DNA from: Ensifer sp. BR816
Lineage (GTDB): Bacteria; Pseudomonadota; Alphaproteobacteria; Rhizobiales; Rhizobiaceae
DNA length: 64,000 nt
Assembly (NCBI RefSeq): GCF_000378985.1
Contig: NZ_KB905371.1
Location: forward strand, 372,001 to 436,000
Direction: 5' to 3'
Position 1 is the first letter of the stretch, and each line of letters opens with the position of its first letter. Positions 23,225 through 32,430 of this stretch are shown here, one piece after another. The notes below the pieces were generated by a model that saw nothing but the letters and a program-made list of their open reading frames with translations, ran no database searches and was not told where the DNA came from. A program made the translations under genes and the position numbers.

Positions 23225-24706
23225 ATGTCAGCACCGATGATTTCGCTTGAGAGCCTGACCAGCACGACAACCATGAACCAGCTGCTGGCGACTGCGAAAT
23301 CCGGTGCTTGCACCTCCTCATCCTGCGGCTCGTCCGCAAAGCCGGACGACTTCGACCCGGCGATTTGGGAGAAGATCAAGGACCATCCCTGCTATTCAGA
23401 AGAAGCCCACCACTATTTCGCACGCATGCACGTCGCGGTCGCGCCAGCCTGCAATATCCAGTGCAACTACTGCAATCGAAAATATGATTGCGCCAACGAA
23501 AGCCGGCCCGGAGTCGTCTCGGAAAAGCTGACGCCGGACCAGGCGCTCAGAAAGATCGTTGCGGTCGCCAATGAAGTCCCGCAGCTTTCAGTGCTCGGCA
23601 TCGCCGGACCGGGCGATGCCTGTTATGACTGGAAGAAGACAAAGGCGACATTCGAACGGGTGGCCAGGGAGATCCCCGACATCAAGCTGTGCCTTTCAAC
23701 CAATGGCCTGGCGCTGCCGGACCATGTGGGCGAGCTTGCTGACATGAATGTCGATCACGTGACGATCACTATCAACATGGTCGATCCGGACGTCGGCGCG
23801 AAGATCTACCCTTGGATTTTTCATGACCACCGTCGTTACACCGGGCTTGAAGCTGCCAAGATCCTGCACGACCGGCAGATGTCAGGTCTGGAGATGCTGA
23901 CGGCACGCGGCATTCTCACGAAGATCAATTCGGTGATGATCCCAGGCATCAACGACGAGCACCTGCTTGAGGTGAACAAATGGGTCAAGGAGCGCGGCGC
24001 CTTCCTGCACAACGTAATGCCGCTGATTTCCAACCCGGCGCACGGCACCCATTATGGCCTGACCGGCCAGCGCGGCCCCCAGGCGGACGAACTGAAGGCG
24101 CTTCAAGATCGTCTCGATGGGGGCGCCAAGCTGATGCGCCATTGCCGGCAGTGCCGGGCCGATGCAGTCGGCCTTTTGGGCGAGGATCGTGGTCGGGAGT
24201 TTACCCTCGACCAGATTCCCGGTGAGGTCAGCTACGACGCCAGCAAGCGCGAGGCCTATCGTGAGGTGGTCGCGCGCGAGCGAGGCGATCACGTGGCTGC
24301 CAAGAAGGAGGCGATCGGAATGATCAAAGCGGCGGGCTCCATCGGAACGCTTTCTTTCGCAGTGGCAACGAAGGGCGGCGGCAGAATCAACGAACACTTT
24401 GGACATGCCAAGGAATTCCAGGTCTATGAAGCGTCGGCGAGCGGTATCAGCTTCGTCGGGCATCGCAAGGTAGAGCAGTACTGCCGCGGCGGCTGGGGTG
24501 AGGAGCATGCGCTCGAAACCGTCATCGCCGCGCTCGAAGGCATAGATATCGTGCTCTGCGCCAAAATCGGAGATTGCCCGAAGGATCAGCTCAGGGAAGC
24601 CGGTACTCGAGCGATTGACGATTATGGCTATGACTACATCGAGACGGCCATCAGCGCGCTTTATGCCGAAGAGTCTGGGGCCGAACCACTGACGGCCACT
24701 GCTTGA
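23225..24706 (+). CDS. nifB: NifB, radical SAM cofactor-assembly protein
   Basis: NifB builds NifB-co, the 8Fe-9S-C precursor of the nitrogenase cofactor, using radical SAM chemistry. The 493-residue protein has the radical SAM motif CNIQCNYCNRKYDC at 76-89 (Cys76, 80, 83), preceded by a cysteine-rich N-terminus (ACTSSSCGS). The C-terminal third is the NifX-like domain (GGGRINEHFGHAKEFQVYEA near residue 386, cited partly). I chose the ATG at 23,225; the open frame to the left runs through the promoter itself. A GGAG ribosome site precedes it. It heads a nifB-fdxN-nifZ-fixU operon. Confidence 0.96.
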   Translation: MSAPMISLESLTSTTTMNQLLATAKSGACTSSSCGSSAKPDDFDPAIWEKIKDHPCYSEEAHHYFARMHVAVAPACNIQCNYCNRKYDCANESRPGVVSEKLTPDQALRKIVAVANEVPQLSVLGIAGPGDACYDWKKTKATFERVAREIPDIKLCLSTNGLALPDHVGELADMNVDHVTITINMVDPDVGAKIYPWIFHDHRRYTGLEAAKILHDRQMSGLEMLTARGILTKINSVMIPGINDEHLLEVNKWVKERGAFLHNVMPLISNPAHGTHYGLTGQRGPQADELKALQDRLDGGAKLMRHCRQCRADAVGLLGEDRGREFTLDQIPGEVSYDASKREAYREVVARERGDHVAAKKEAIGMIKAAGSIGTLSFAVATKGGGRINEHFGHAKEFQVYEASASGISFVGHRKVEQYCRGGWGEEHALETVIAALEGIDIVLCAKIGDCPKDQLREAGTRAIDDYGYDYIETAISALYAEESGAEPLTATA

Positions 24707-24738
24707 GCCCCGTCAATCCAACAAACCAGGAGCTGAAA

Positions 24739-24939
24739 ATGGCCTTCAGGATCATCGCATCCCAATGCACCCAGTGCGGTGCCTGCGAGTTCGAATGTCC
24801 CTCCGGCGCGATCAAGTTCAAGGGCGAGGCCTACGTGATCGATCCGAACAAGTGCACCGAATGCAAGGAGGCTTTCGAGTTGCAGCAATGTGCCTACGTA
24901 TGCCCAGTGCCAAAGACCTGCGTTCCCGCTCCGGCTTAG
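24739..24939 (+). CDS. fdxN: FdxN, 2[4Fe-4S] ferredoxin
   Basis: The 66-residue ferredoxin has the two cluster motifs CTQCGACEFECP and, with the long insertion typical of nif ferredoxins, CTECKEAFELQQCAYVCP. It would carry electrons for nitrogenase or for NifB. It lies 32 bases after nifB behind an AGGAG ribosome site. Confidence 0.94.
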   Translation: MAFRIIASQCTQCGACEFECPSGAIKFKGEAYVIDPNKCTECKEAFELQQCAYVCPVPKTCVPAPA

Positions 24940-25009
24940 TCAGGATATCCCCCGGGGCGCGTTGCGCTCCTTTATCGACATCATGCAGTCCAAAACGGAA
25001 AGAACGTTA

Positions 25010-25303
25010 ATGGGCCTATCACGCGAACAGGAGGTCGAGATCCGCAAGCCGCCACTTTTCATGCCGGGTGAGCGGGTCCGTGCTACACGCCACGTAAAGA
25101 ATGACGGCACCTATCCCGGCAAGACCATCGGCGAAAACCTGGTGCGCAAAGGCGACGAAGGTTATGTGCGCGACATCGGTACCTTTCTCCAGCAGTTCTA
25201 CATCTATGCCGTCGAGTGGATCGATCGCGGCACCGTTGTCGGCATGCGCTCACGTGAACTGACGAGCATCGAGAAGGCCGCCAACGAAGGGATAGCCAGA
25301 TGA
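25010..25303 (+). CDS. nifZ: NifZ
   Basis: NifZ helps mature the P-cluster of the molybdenum-iron protein. The 97-residue product contains the family core FMPGERVRATRHVKNDGTYP and GYVRDIGTFLQQFYIYAVEW. I chose the start at 25,010 (MGLSREQEVEIRK); an upstream in-frame ATG at 24,983 would add nine residues with no similarity. Its stop overlaps the fixU start (ATGA), so translation is coupled. Confidence 0.9.
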   Translation: MGLSREQEVEIRKPPLFMPGERVRATRHVKNDGTYPGKTIGENLVRKGDEGYVRDIGTFLQQFYIYAVEWIDRGTVVGMRSRELTSIEKAANEGIAR

Positions 25304-25512
25304 AAGTAATGATTCGCAGAACCAGCGCCGGCTTGTCGGCCTATGTTCCCAAGAAAGATCTCGAAGAGCCAATCATCAAGGTCGAGAATGAAGATCTGTG
25401 GGGCGGGGCTGTAACGCTCAAGAACGGCTGGCGCATCGCTCTGCCTGACATGCCGCGCGATACGCGTCTGCCGATCACCGTCGAGGCCAAGAGGATTTTC
25501 GACGAGGACTGA
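25300..25512 (+). CDS. nifT: NifT/FixU
   Basis: The 70-residue protein MKVMIRRTSAGLSAYVPKKD... with LWGGAVTLKNGWRIALPDMP matches the NifT/FixU family throughout. The family is regularly found after nifZ or nifK; its biochemical role is unclear. It overlaps nifZ by four bases and shares one base with the next gene (TGATG). Confidence 0.9.
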   Translation: MKVMIRRTSAGLSAYVPKKDLEEPIIKVENEDLWGGAVTLKNGWRIALPDMPRDTRLPITVEAKRIFDED

Positions 25513-26420
25513 TGCTGCAGGTGGTAGGACAAGGGGCAGACAGCATGAATACGATCCTGAGCTCGGACCGTGTCCTGATTGTTCGCAACAGCGACGCCGA
25601 AAGGCGGCTTGAGCTGCTGAAGGACGCGCTGGCCGCCGATGGGATCGTTCCCTATCTTGGTCCGGGTCTCCTCCGGCTCAGTTGCGCGGAACCAACTGTT
25701 CCGCACACGCCTGAAGCCGTCGCCGCGGCACTTAACATGCGTGCGACAGCTCCTCGCAAGATACGAACCAACATGTGGTCTGTCGCGCAGTTCATAGAGC
25801 AACGCCGGCATCGCCGGACGCTTCAAACCTGGATGGCCGAGATATTCGCAGCGCCGGTTGTACCGACCGTGCTCCACGCGTGGCTCGCAACGCTGCCGCT
25901 CTCCCTCATCATAGATAGCTGGTACGACGCGACGATGCGCTCGGCCCTTGCGAAAACCGGCCGAACGGACGTGGTTGAGATACAAGGCGTCACGCGGGCG
26001 AACCAATTCGGCGACATTTGGACGAAAACCTACGATTTGTCTGGGAAGGAAATCGAACACGGATCAGAGGAAAAGACCGTTCTCTATACGCCTCACGGCA
26101 GCGTTCGGCCGGCCGCAAACTTCCTCGTCTCGGATTCCGACTATGTCGAAGTCCTGACCGAGATCGATATCCAGACGCCGATCCCTGAAGTGGTGAAGGA
26201 CCGGCGCACCAACCGGGGCCTGTTCTTCGTCGGCTGCCGCTTCGACGACCAGATGCTGCGCACCTTCGCCCGCCAGATCATGAAGCGCTCCAACGGCCCA
26301 CGTTCTGCGGTGATCGATGCGGCAACGCTGACCAAAAACGAACACCGTTTCCTTACAGAAAGCGCAATCACGCTTATCGACATGCCGACCGGCGAAGCCG
26401 CTGCTCGGCTTGTCGGATGA
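25512..26420 (+). CDS. SIR2-like protein linked to the nif operon
   Basis: The 302-residue protein has a SIR2-like domain: LLKDALAADGIVPYLGPGLL near the start (the GAG-type nucleotide-binding loop, here LGPGLL), LPLSLIIDSWYDATMRSALA near 130, YTPHGSVRPAANFLVSDSDY with the catalytic-type HGS around 195, and GLFFVGCRFDDQMLRTFARQ near 235. SIR2-fold proteins hydrolyse or use NAD. Genes of this kind do recur after nifZ/nifT in some diazotrophs. Whether it modifies a nif protein, hydrolyses NAD or acts in defence is unknown. The first start overlaps the fixU stop; an in-frame ATG at 25,545 is an alternative. Confidence 0.7.
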   Translation: MLQVVGQGADSMNTILSSDRVLIVRNSDAERRLELLKDALAADGIVPYLGPGLLRLSCAEPTVPHTPEAVAAALNMRATAPRKIRTNMWSVAQFIEQRRHRRTLQTWMAEIFAAPVVPTVLHAWLATLPLSLIIDSWYDATMRSALAKTGRTDVVEIQGVTRANQFGDIWTKTYDLSGKEIEHGSEEKTVLYTPHGSVRPAANFLVSDSDYVEVLTEIDIQTPIPEVVKDRRTNRGLFFVGCRFDDQMLRTFARQIMKRSNGPRSAVIDAATLTKNEHRFLTESAITLIDMPTGEAAARLVG

Positions 26421-26603
26421 GGCAAAAGCAGCAGATGTGGGACAGGATCGTTCAGCCACGGTCGACCCGAACAACTGGTCTCAATCGGAAGATCCGTCGA
26501 GCTGTCCACACGTTGGGCAATGTCGCAGACACACTTTCGGCGAGAAACGATTTTATTCGACAGGCTGTTTGTGCGATGATCAGATGGCGACAGGCGAGTA
26601 GAT

Positions 26604-27548
26604 TCAGGAACGCTCGAGGCGTCCCTTGGCCCGACGCGTAGAACCCATGCGGGACGCCTCCTGAAATAACACCTCCCGCATCCAGAGGCTTGCCTGATCA
26701 CTATTATGAAGGGCGGGCCATTGGACGGCTTGGGTGAAGGTCGGAAGGGGCAGCGGAAGTTCGACGATCCGCAACGGTATTGTTTTTGCGAAATGCTTGA
26801 CCAGCCGCAAGGGCATGGTCGCTATACGCTCGGTGCCTGACAGCATGGGCGGAATCATGCTGAAGCCCTGTACGACGACCTCGACTTGCCTCTTGAAGCC
26901 GTGCTCGAGCAGATACCATTCCTCGATAGAAGACGTCCGGCTATCCCCGAACTTGACCGCGACATGCCCCATCGAGATGTATTTCTCGAATGTAAGTCGC
27001 TCTGATAGCTGCTTGTTCGAGCGGCAGCCTACGCATACGAGGGTCTCGTCGAACAGTGTCGCTCTAGGATGCGCGCGCGACATGAACAACTCCGGAAAAA
27101 TCAGGAAATCGGCGTCTCCGCGCCGGAGGCAGTCATCGTGGTTGTCGGCAAGAGGTATCAATTCGAAGCCGACGGAGGGCGCTTCCCGGGCAACACGCTC
27201 CACGACCTTTTCAAAAAAAACGAGTGTGGCGTAATCGGAAAGAATGATCCTGAAGCGGCGATCCGATTGGGCTGGGCAAAACGGGTCCCAGGAAATGATC
27301 GAGACTTGGATATGCAGCAGAGTTTCGCGGACCGCGGGGGCAAGCCGTTCCGCACGTGCTGTCGGGACCATTTCGCGTCCAACCATCGTAAAGAGGTCGT
27401 CGTGGAAATAGGTGCGTAGCCTGCCGACGGCCGCGCTCATGGCCGGCTGACTGAGGTTGATGCTGCGTGCCGCCGCCGTGAGGTTACGCTCGGTCATCAA
27501 AGCGTCCAGCGCGACGAGGAGATTGAGATCAAGGCCCTTGAACCGCAT
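26604..27548 (-). CDS. nodD2: NodD2, LysR-type nodulation regulator
   Basis: NodD proteins bind nod boxes and activate nod operons with plant flavonoids. The 314-residue product begins MRFKGLDLNLLVALDALMTE, followed by the helix-turn-helix (NLTAAARSINLSQPAMSAAV) and the effector domain (SDRRFRIILSDYATLVFFEK). It is a close paralogue of nodD1 at 52,011. The start at 27,548 fits nodD1; the open frame extends further but without similarity. Unlike nodD1 it has no nod box immediately upstream. It differs from nodD1 in the effector domain, which could give a different inducer range. Confidence 0.92.
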   Translation of the reverse strand: MRFKGLDLNLLVALDALMTERNLTAAARSINLSQPAMSAAVGRLRTYFHDDLFTMVGREMVPTARAERLAPAVRETLLHIQVSIISWDPFCPAQSDRRFRIILSDYATLVFFEKVVERVAREAPSVGFELIPLADNHDDCLRRGDADFLIFPELFMSRAHPRATLFDETLVCVGCRSNKQLSERLTFEKYISMGHVAVKFGDSRTSSIEEWYLLEHGFKRQVEVVVQGFSMIPPMLSGTERIATMPLRLVKHFAKTIPLRIVELPLPLPTFTQAVQWPALHNSDQASLWMREVLFQEASRMGSTRRAKGRLERS

Positions 27549-28708
27549 GTCTTCATCTATCCGTCGCGAGGTGGCGAGAAGGGTGACGCGGCTTGGCATC
27601 GTGCAGTTCGAACCCAGAGACATCAGGCAAAGGCTTGCCTTCATCCCAGCGTATCTGCCGCCGACCAGGAATTCGTTTTAAGCAAAGGAAATGGAGGGCC
27701 ATGAGCACGACCGAGCTAACTGCATGGAAGAGATGGGCAGACGAGGTTAAAGCCGGCGGCAGGGCGGCTCTGATTTTCGTTGATAGACGCTGCCCATCTG
27801 CAAGACGCCGGGCGGAACCGCCGCTCTCATTAAACGGCTCCGCCTGTGGCGGCATATTGAACTAGACCATGCAGGCGACCTCGAAACCTGCGCCAGCGCA
27901 CGCCGGCCGCGCGCAAACGCGGTTTCGGACGTCCGCGTCCAACGAGAGGGGGAGCAGAGTGGGCTGCGGGAGTCCACTAGTGCTTCAGCCTCCGCCGGCG
28001 CCTCCAAGTCCTGGATTGGGCAGGGGGGAAGATCAGCGACACGACAAGCCTGGTGCCGGCAGCGCCTGCAACGAGTCCGAGCGTCACAGCGATAGCGAGA
28101 AGAGCATTGTGATTCATTTGTGTGGCGCCTCGCCCGATGTTCTACGTTGAAATTGAACCAGAAGTGCACTTTCAAGACCTCGTCGTTCGGGGCGCCGAAG
28201 AACCAGGAATTCGAGCGACACGGCCTGGGCTCACAGGACATCACAGGAAAGTTCCCGCGCCTCAGCATGACGATATGCAACTCGGGGGCTCGACGACGAC
28301 GACTTTCGAAGGACGTGTAACCTTCTCGCTCTCCTCGCGGTCCGCTACACCGAAGCGATAGGAGAAAGCGCCGCCGCCCGTTCCCGAGGCCAAAGAACAA
28401 CCGGCGCCGAAGCGCGTCACGATTCGATCGGCTTTCATGGGACCACCCGGCGTGCAGACGTCGTCGGATTTGAGGACCTTCTGGTATTGCGCAATGACAA
28501 CGGTGAGCTTCGCCATCTTACCCCTGCGGCTTCTCTAAATGAGAGCTGGTTCGCCTCCTCCTACCGGTCACGGCCGGCAGGACCTGATTGGGGACGGAGC
28601 GGATTACAATCCGCCGCCATCCAGTGTTGGAATCTTGCGCGACTATAAGGTCTGGTCGCGCAGAGGGGCCTGAGTGCCCGGGCTTCGTCAATGCAGCATT
28701 ACGCGAGG
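27549..28708. other. Gap with weak or degraded coding content
   Basis: No confident gene. A 54-codon plus-strand frame from 27,701 (MSTTELTAWKRWADEVKAGG) has a GGAGG ribosome site but looks truncated. On the minus strand a short frame at about 28,110 encodes a hydrophobic start (MNHNALLAIAVTLGLVAGAA). Another at 28,516-28,262 encodes MAKLTVVIAQYQKVLKSDDV. The plus strand at about 28,140 has FYVEIEPEVHFQDLVVRGAE without a good start. These may be relics. Confidence 0.35.
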
Positions 28709-28753
28709 TGGGTAAAATCGATTGTATGGATGGAATCCATTCGCGCTATGGAT
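28709..28753 (-). promoter_or_regulatory. Orphan nod box next to a nodD 5' relic
   Basis: Read on the minus strand, ATCCAT...ATCCATACAATCGATTTTACCC is a recognisable nod box, slightly degenerate (ATACAATCG for AAACAATCG). It points leftward, where no intact nod gene follows. On the plus strand, 28,748-28,775 repeats the nodD start (MDDEDMRF) and then diverges, so the unit is a broken copy of the nodD-nod-box region at 51,960. Confidence 0.8.
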
Positions 28754-28759
28754 GATGAA

Positions 28760-29237
28760 GACATGCGTTTCCAAGAAAGAGCGGCGAGGACCATCCTTAG
28801 CCCGTCATGCCGAACTTCCTGGATTTCGTCAGGAAGCGCAGGCAGGCTCCAGTCCTTCGGACGACCGTCGTCGGGGACGGCTACCATATGGAAAACGCTG
28901 CGGGTGCAGAGGCTCGGCCCCGACGGTCGTCTCAGCCGTCATCCCGACCTCGACCGTCAACGATCGATGGCCGGCCCAGATCGGTCTTGCGGTGAACTCG
29001 ACGATCTCGCCGATACGCCGGCTTCCTGAAATCGACCCTTTCGCAGGAGGCGGTCACGAACGGAACCCGGCCAAAACGGCTTGCAGCAATGAAGGTGACC
29101 CGATCCATCAGGGCAAGGCCAGCGCCGCCGAACAGCGTGCCATGATGGTTCGTATCGCCGGCAAAGACGATATTGATGAGCGTAGTGGGAGCCGGCCCGC
29201 CGCCCGGCTCTCCCTGGGATGGAAACTCCCGCTTCAT
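28760..29237 (-). pseudogene. Acyl-CoA thioesterase-like gene, frameshifted
   Basis: The first part (PAPTTLINIVFAGDTNHHGT, LFGGAGLALMDRVTFIAASR, CERVDFRKPAYR) is a hotdog-fold acyl-CoA thioesterase with the usual DTN/HHGTLFGG region. After about residue 76 the reading frame is lost; the next frame continues EFTARPIWAGHRSLTVEVGM, and a further shift gives HMVAVPDDGRP. At least two indels are needed, so it is a pseudogene. Its ATG overlaps the metE stop (ATGA), so it was once part of the metE transcript. Confidence 0.7.
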
Positions 29238-31576
29238 GCCCCGGCGATCCTTTGGTCATCATGCGCCAGCGTGCTCCGTAGCTCCCTGGCGGCGGCGACC
29301 ATGTTCACAAGCGCCGGACGAACCTCCTCCCATTTTCTGGTCTTCAGGCCGCAATCCGGATTGACCCAGAGCTGGTCGTCGGCCAGGCGCTGACGCGCCA
29401 GAGACAGGAGGTCCGTCATTTCCTTGACCTCAGGCACGCGCGGTGAGTGAATGTCGTAGACGCCGGGGCCTATCTCGTTCGGGTACTTGTAATTCCGGAA
29501 GGCATCCAATAGCTCCATCTTCGACCGTGACGTCTCGATGGAGATTACGTCGGCATCCATCGCGGCGATGGCTCCGATGATGTTGTTGAACTCGGAATAG
29601 CACATATGTGTGTGAATCTGGGTGCGGTCCGCGACGCCGCTCGCGCAAAGCCGGAAGCACTCGACCGCCCAGTCGAGGTAGGTCTTCCAGTCCTTGTGCC
29701 GGAGCGGCAATCCTTCACGCAACGCCGCTTCGTCGATCTGGATCATACTGGCACCCGCCTTCTCCAGGTCGACCACTTCGTCACGGATTGCCAGGGCGAT
29801 CTGCCGGCACGTCTCGCTACGCGGGATGTCGTCACGGACGAAGGACCAGTTCAGTATGGTGACGGGACCGGTCAGCATCCCCTTGACGGGCTTGTCGGTG
29901 AGGGACTGGGAATATTGCCACCAGCGGACCGTCATCGGATTGGGCCTGGAGACGTCACCGAAGATGATCGGCGGGCGCACATAGCGCGAGCCATAGCTCT
30001 GCACCCAGGCGTGCTGGGTGAAGGCGAAGCCGGAAAGCTGCTCCCCGAAATACTGCACCATGTCGTTGCGCTCGAACTCGCCATGGACCAGCACGTCGAG
30101 GCCGATCTCCTCCTGCCAGCGAATGGCGGCCTCGGTCTCTTTGCGGAGGAAGGCCTCGTAATCCATGTAGCTCAGCGCGCCCTTGGCATGATCGGAACGG
30201 GCCTTGCGGACTTCCGGCGTCTGCGGGAAGGAACCGATGGTCGTCGTCGGAAATGGCGGCAGTCTGATCGCCTCCGACTGGATCGCCCGGCGCTCCGCAA
30301 ACGCACTCTTGCGCCGCTTCATGGCATCGTTGACCCCAGCGATATGGCCCTGGACCAGCGGATCGTTAACCTTCGGCGAGGAGGCCCGTGCGGCAGTCGT
30401 CTTCGACGCAGCGCTAAGTTCCGCCCGAACGGCGTCTTTCCCCTGGGTAAGCCCGCGACCCAGTATTGAAAGCTCATCCAGCTTCTGCGTCGCAAAGGCC
30501 AGCCATGACTGTAGGTCAGCATCAAGCCCCGTTTCGAGTTCCAGATCGATCGGAACATGAAGGAGCGAGCAGGATGGGCCGACTTCGATATCGCGGGCGG
30601 CGGCAATCGGCTCCAGCCGATCGATGATCGCCGACAAGTCAACTCGCCAGATGTTGCGGCCGTCGATGACGCCGAGCGACAGGACCAGATCTTTGCGGGC
30701 GACCTTCAATGCCTCGTCGAGCTGGTCGGGCGCGCGCACCAGATCGACATGAAGACCAGCAACCGGCAGATCGGCAATGGCGGCCAGATTGTCGGCAAGA
30801 CCACCGAAATAGGTTGCCAGCATTATCTTCAGGTTCGGCACGGTTTTCGCCAGTACCTTGTATGCGACAGAGAAAGCATGGCGCTCGCCCTCGGTCAGGT
30901 CGAGAACGGCGACCGGCTCGTCGATCTGCACCCAATCGGCTCTGGCCGCGGAAAGGCGGCGCAGCAATTCCTCATAGATCGGCAGCAACTTCGGTAGCAG
31001 GTCGAGCGGTTTGAACGTCGCCGGGCGGGCCTTGGCGAGCTTGAGGAAGGTGACGGGTCCGAGAATAACCGGCCGCGTCGCAATGCCAAGCGCCTTCGCC
31101 TCGAAGAAATGATCGACGGGCTTTTGAGACGTCAGGGTAAAGTCCTGACCATCCGAGACTTCCGGCACCATGTAGTGGTAGTTCGTGTCGAACCACTTGG
31201 TCATCTCCAGTGCCGGCACACCGTCACCATGACGGGAGTGGCCGCAATTCGCATGGCTGTCACCCTGACTGCCGCGCCCCATCGCGAAATAGGTGTCGAG
31301 ATCGACCGGCCCGCTCTTCCAGCCATAGGCCCGGGGGATCGCGCCGACCATAACCGCCGTGTCGAGCACATGGTCATAGAATGAAAAATCGTTGGAGGGG
31401 ATGACATCAGTCCCCTTCTGCTGCTGGAGCCGCCAGTTGTCAGCCCGCAGCCTGGTCGCGACATCGAGCAAAGCGGCCCGATCGGTCTTGCCGGACCAGT
31501 AGGATTCGAGCGCGAATTTGAGCTCTCGATGCCTTCCGATTCTGGGAAATCCGAGATTTGCAGTCTTGATGGTCAT
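29234..31576 (-). CDS. metE: MetE, cobalamin-independent methionine synthase
   Basis: MetE transfers a methyl group from methyltetrahydrofolate (polyglutamate) to homocysteine without vitamin B12. The 780-residue protein has the usual two-barrel form: MTIKTANLGFPRIGRHRELK at the N-terminus, and zinc ligands in the C-terminal barrel in IHTHMCYSEF and NPDCGLKTRKWEEV. Length is normal for the family. A cobalamin riboswitch lies just upstream, so it should be off when B12 is present and MetH can work. A metE gene on a symbiotic plasmid may support methionine supply when cobalt is short; that is inference. Confidence 0.95.
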   Translation of the reverse strand: MTIKTANLGFPRIGRHRELKFALESYWSGKTDRAALLDVATRLRADNWRLQQQKGTDVIPSNDFSFYDHVLDTAVMVGAIPRAYGWKSGPVDLDTYFAMGRGSQGDSHANCGHSRHGDGVPALEMTKWFDTNYHYMVPEVSDGQDFTLTSQKPVDHFFEAKALGIATRPVILGPVTFLKLAKARPATFKPLDLLPKLLPIYEELLRRLSAARADWVQIDEPVAVLDLTEGERHAFSVAYKVLAKTVPNLKIMLATYFGGLADNLAAIADLPVAGLHVDLVRAPDQLDEALKVARKDLVLSLGVIDGRNIWRVDLSAIIDRLEPIAAARDIEVGPSCSLLHVPIDLELETGLDADLQSWLAFATQKLDELSILGRGLTQGKDAVRAELSAASKTTAARASSPKVNDPLVQGHIAGVNDAMKRRKSAFAERRAIQSEAIRLPPFPTTTIGSFPQTPEVRKARSDHAKGALSYMDYEAFLRKETEAAIRWQEEIGLDVLVHGEFERNDMVQYFGEQLSGFAFTQHAWVQSYGSRYVRPPIIFGDVSRPNPMTVRWWQYSQSLTDKPVKGMLTGPVTILNWSFVRDDIPRSETCRQIALAIRDEVVDLEKAGASMIQIDEAALREGLPLRHKDWKTYLDWAVECFRLCASGVADRTQIHTHMCYSEFNNIIGAIAAMDADVISIETSRSKMELLDAFRNYKYPNEIGPGVYDIHSPRVPEVKEMTDLLSLARQRLADDQLWVNPDCGLKTRKWEEVRPALVNMVAAARELRSTLAHDDQRIAGA

Positions 31577-31687
31577 TTCCTTACCCCGAGGTTATGGGCA
31601 AGGCATTGGCTGACGCATCGACGAAGGGCACGGGTATGCCGATCGCAAAGCGGCACACCGGGACACCCCGCCCGTGGACGTTATCTA

Positions 31688-31872
31688 TCGCGGCAGGTCT
31701 CCTGACTTGCGGGTCATCACCGCCATCCGTCTTCCCGAGGCGTCTTCCTCAGTGACATCCTGGATGAACGGCTCTCCGCCTACAGTTGCGGGGGCAGTTC
31801 CGGCATGGGTGCAGGACGCACCGTCACCGGATTCCCTCTTAGCTCCGGACCAGAGATCCAAAGAACCACGAT
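31688..31872 (-). ncRNA. Cobalamin riboswitch controlling metE
   Basis: On the minus strand the conserved parts occur in order: AGGGAATCCGGTG, GGAACTGCCCCCGCAACTGT, GCGGAG, GTCACTG, and the B12 box CAAGTCAGGAGACCTGCC. This matches adenosylcobalamin-binding riboswitches. It ends about 110 bases before the metE start; the expression platform presumably hides the ribosome site when B12 is bound. Confidence 0.93.
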
Positions 31873-31959
31873 GCCGCCACAATGGCAGCGCTAGCGAGCT
31901 TGGTCAATGACATAAAGGCATGGTTATGTCGTTATGCTATTGTTCTGTCCGTGTCTACG
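31873..31959. other. Short gap upstream of the riboswitch
   Basis: Presumably carries the metE promoter on the minus strand. No exact promoter was assigned. Confidence 0.3.
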
Positions 31960-32425
31960 CGGCCGATCTCACGTCGAAGTCAATTCGCCGCGCGAGATCG
32001 AGATCAAAGGCGCCGTAGGGGTTGATGTGGGCGTAGATGAGCAGCGTCAGCCCCCGGGTAGTATTCGACGGCCATACGTGTCGCCCAGGTCGGGTCAGTC
32101 AGCACGTTCTGCATCATCAGGGTGTTGACGTTCTGCAGCAGGTGCAAAGCCAGGACCGATATTTTCTGGTCTTCGAGCCGGTTCGTCGCGACCTCGCCGC
32201 TCTTGCCGAAGAAAATGAAGCCGTTGGCTGTTCGGCCAAATAGGCGACCGGTTCCGCCGCGACATCACCCGCATGTTCGGCGAACCGGCCGGCAAGGCGG
32301 ACGATCTTCAACTGCGCGGCAAAACCAAGCCGGGTCCGCGGTGGTTTCGATTCGATCAGCGCCAGTTCGTCAAAGTTCAGGCGGCAGACAGGAATCACTG
32401 CGGTCAGCATCGGCGTGTCTTCCAC
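31960..32425 (-). pseudogene. Tn3-family transposase relic
   Basis: The minus strand encodes LNFDELALIESKPPRTRLGF AAQLKIVRLAGRF (the DUF4158-type N-terminus of Tn3-like transposases), then shifts frame, with later pieces such as YAHINPYGAFDLDLARRIDF reading like a Tn3 segment. Only about 155 codons remain and several frame changes are needed, so it cannot act. It marks past transposition beside the RiPP cluster. Confidence 0.6.
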
Positions 32426-32430
32426 GCAGC

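Noticed and set aside
28560..28660. tRNA-like hairpin (GCGGATT...AATCCGC)
   Set aside because: No full cloverleaf, no matching acceptor stem and no proper T-arm could be built.
29606..30469. Long plus-strand frames opposite metE
   Set aside because: High-GC antisense shadows; metE is complete and well conserved.
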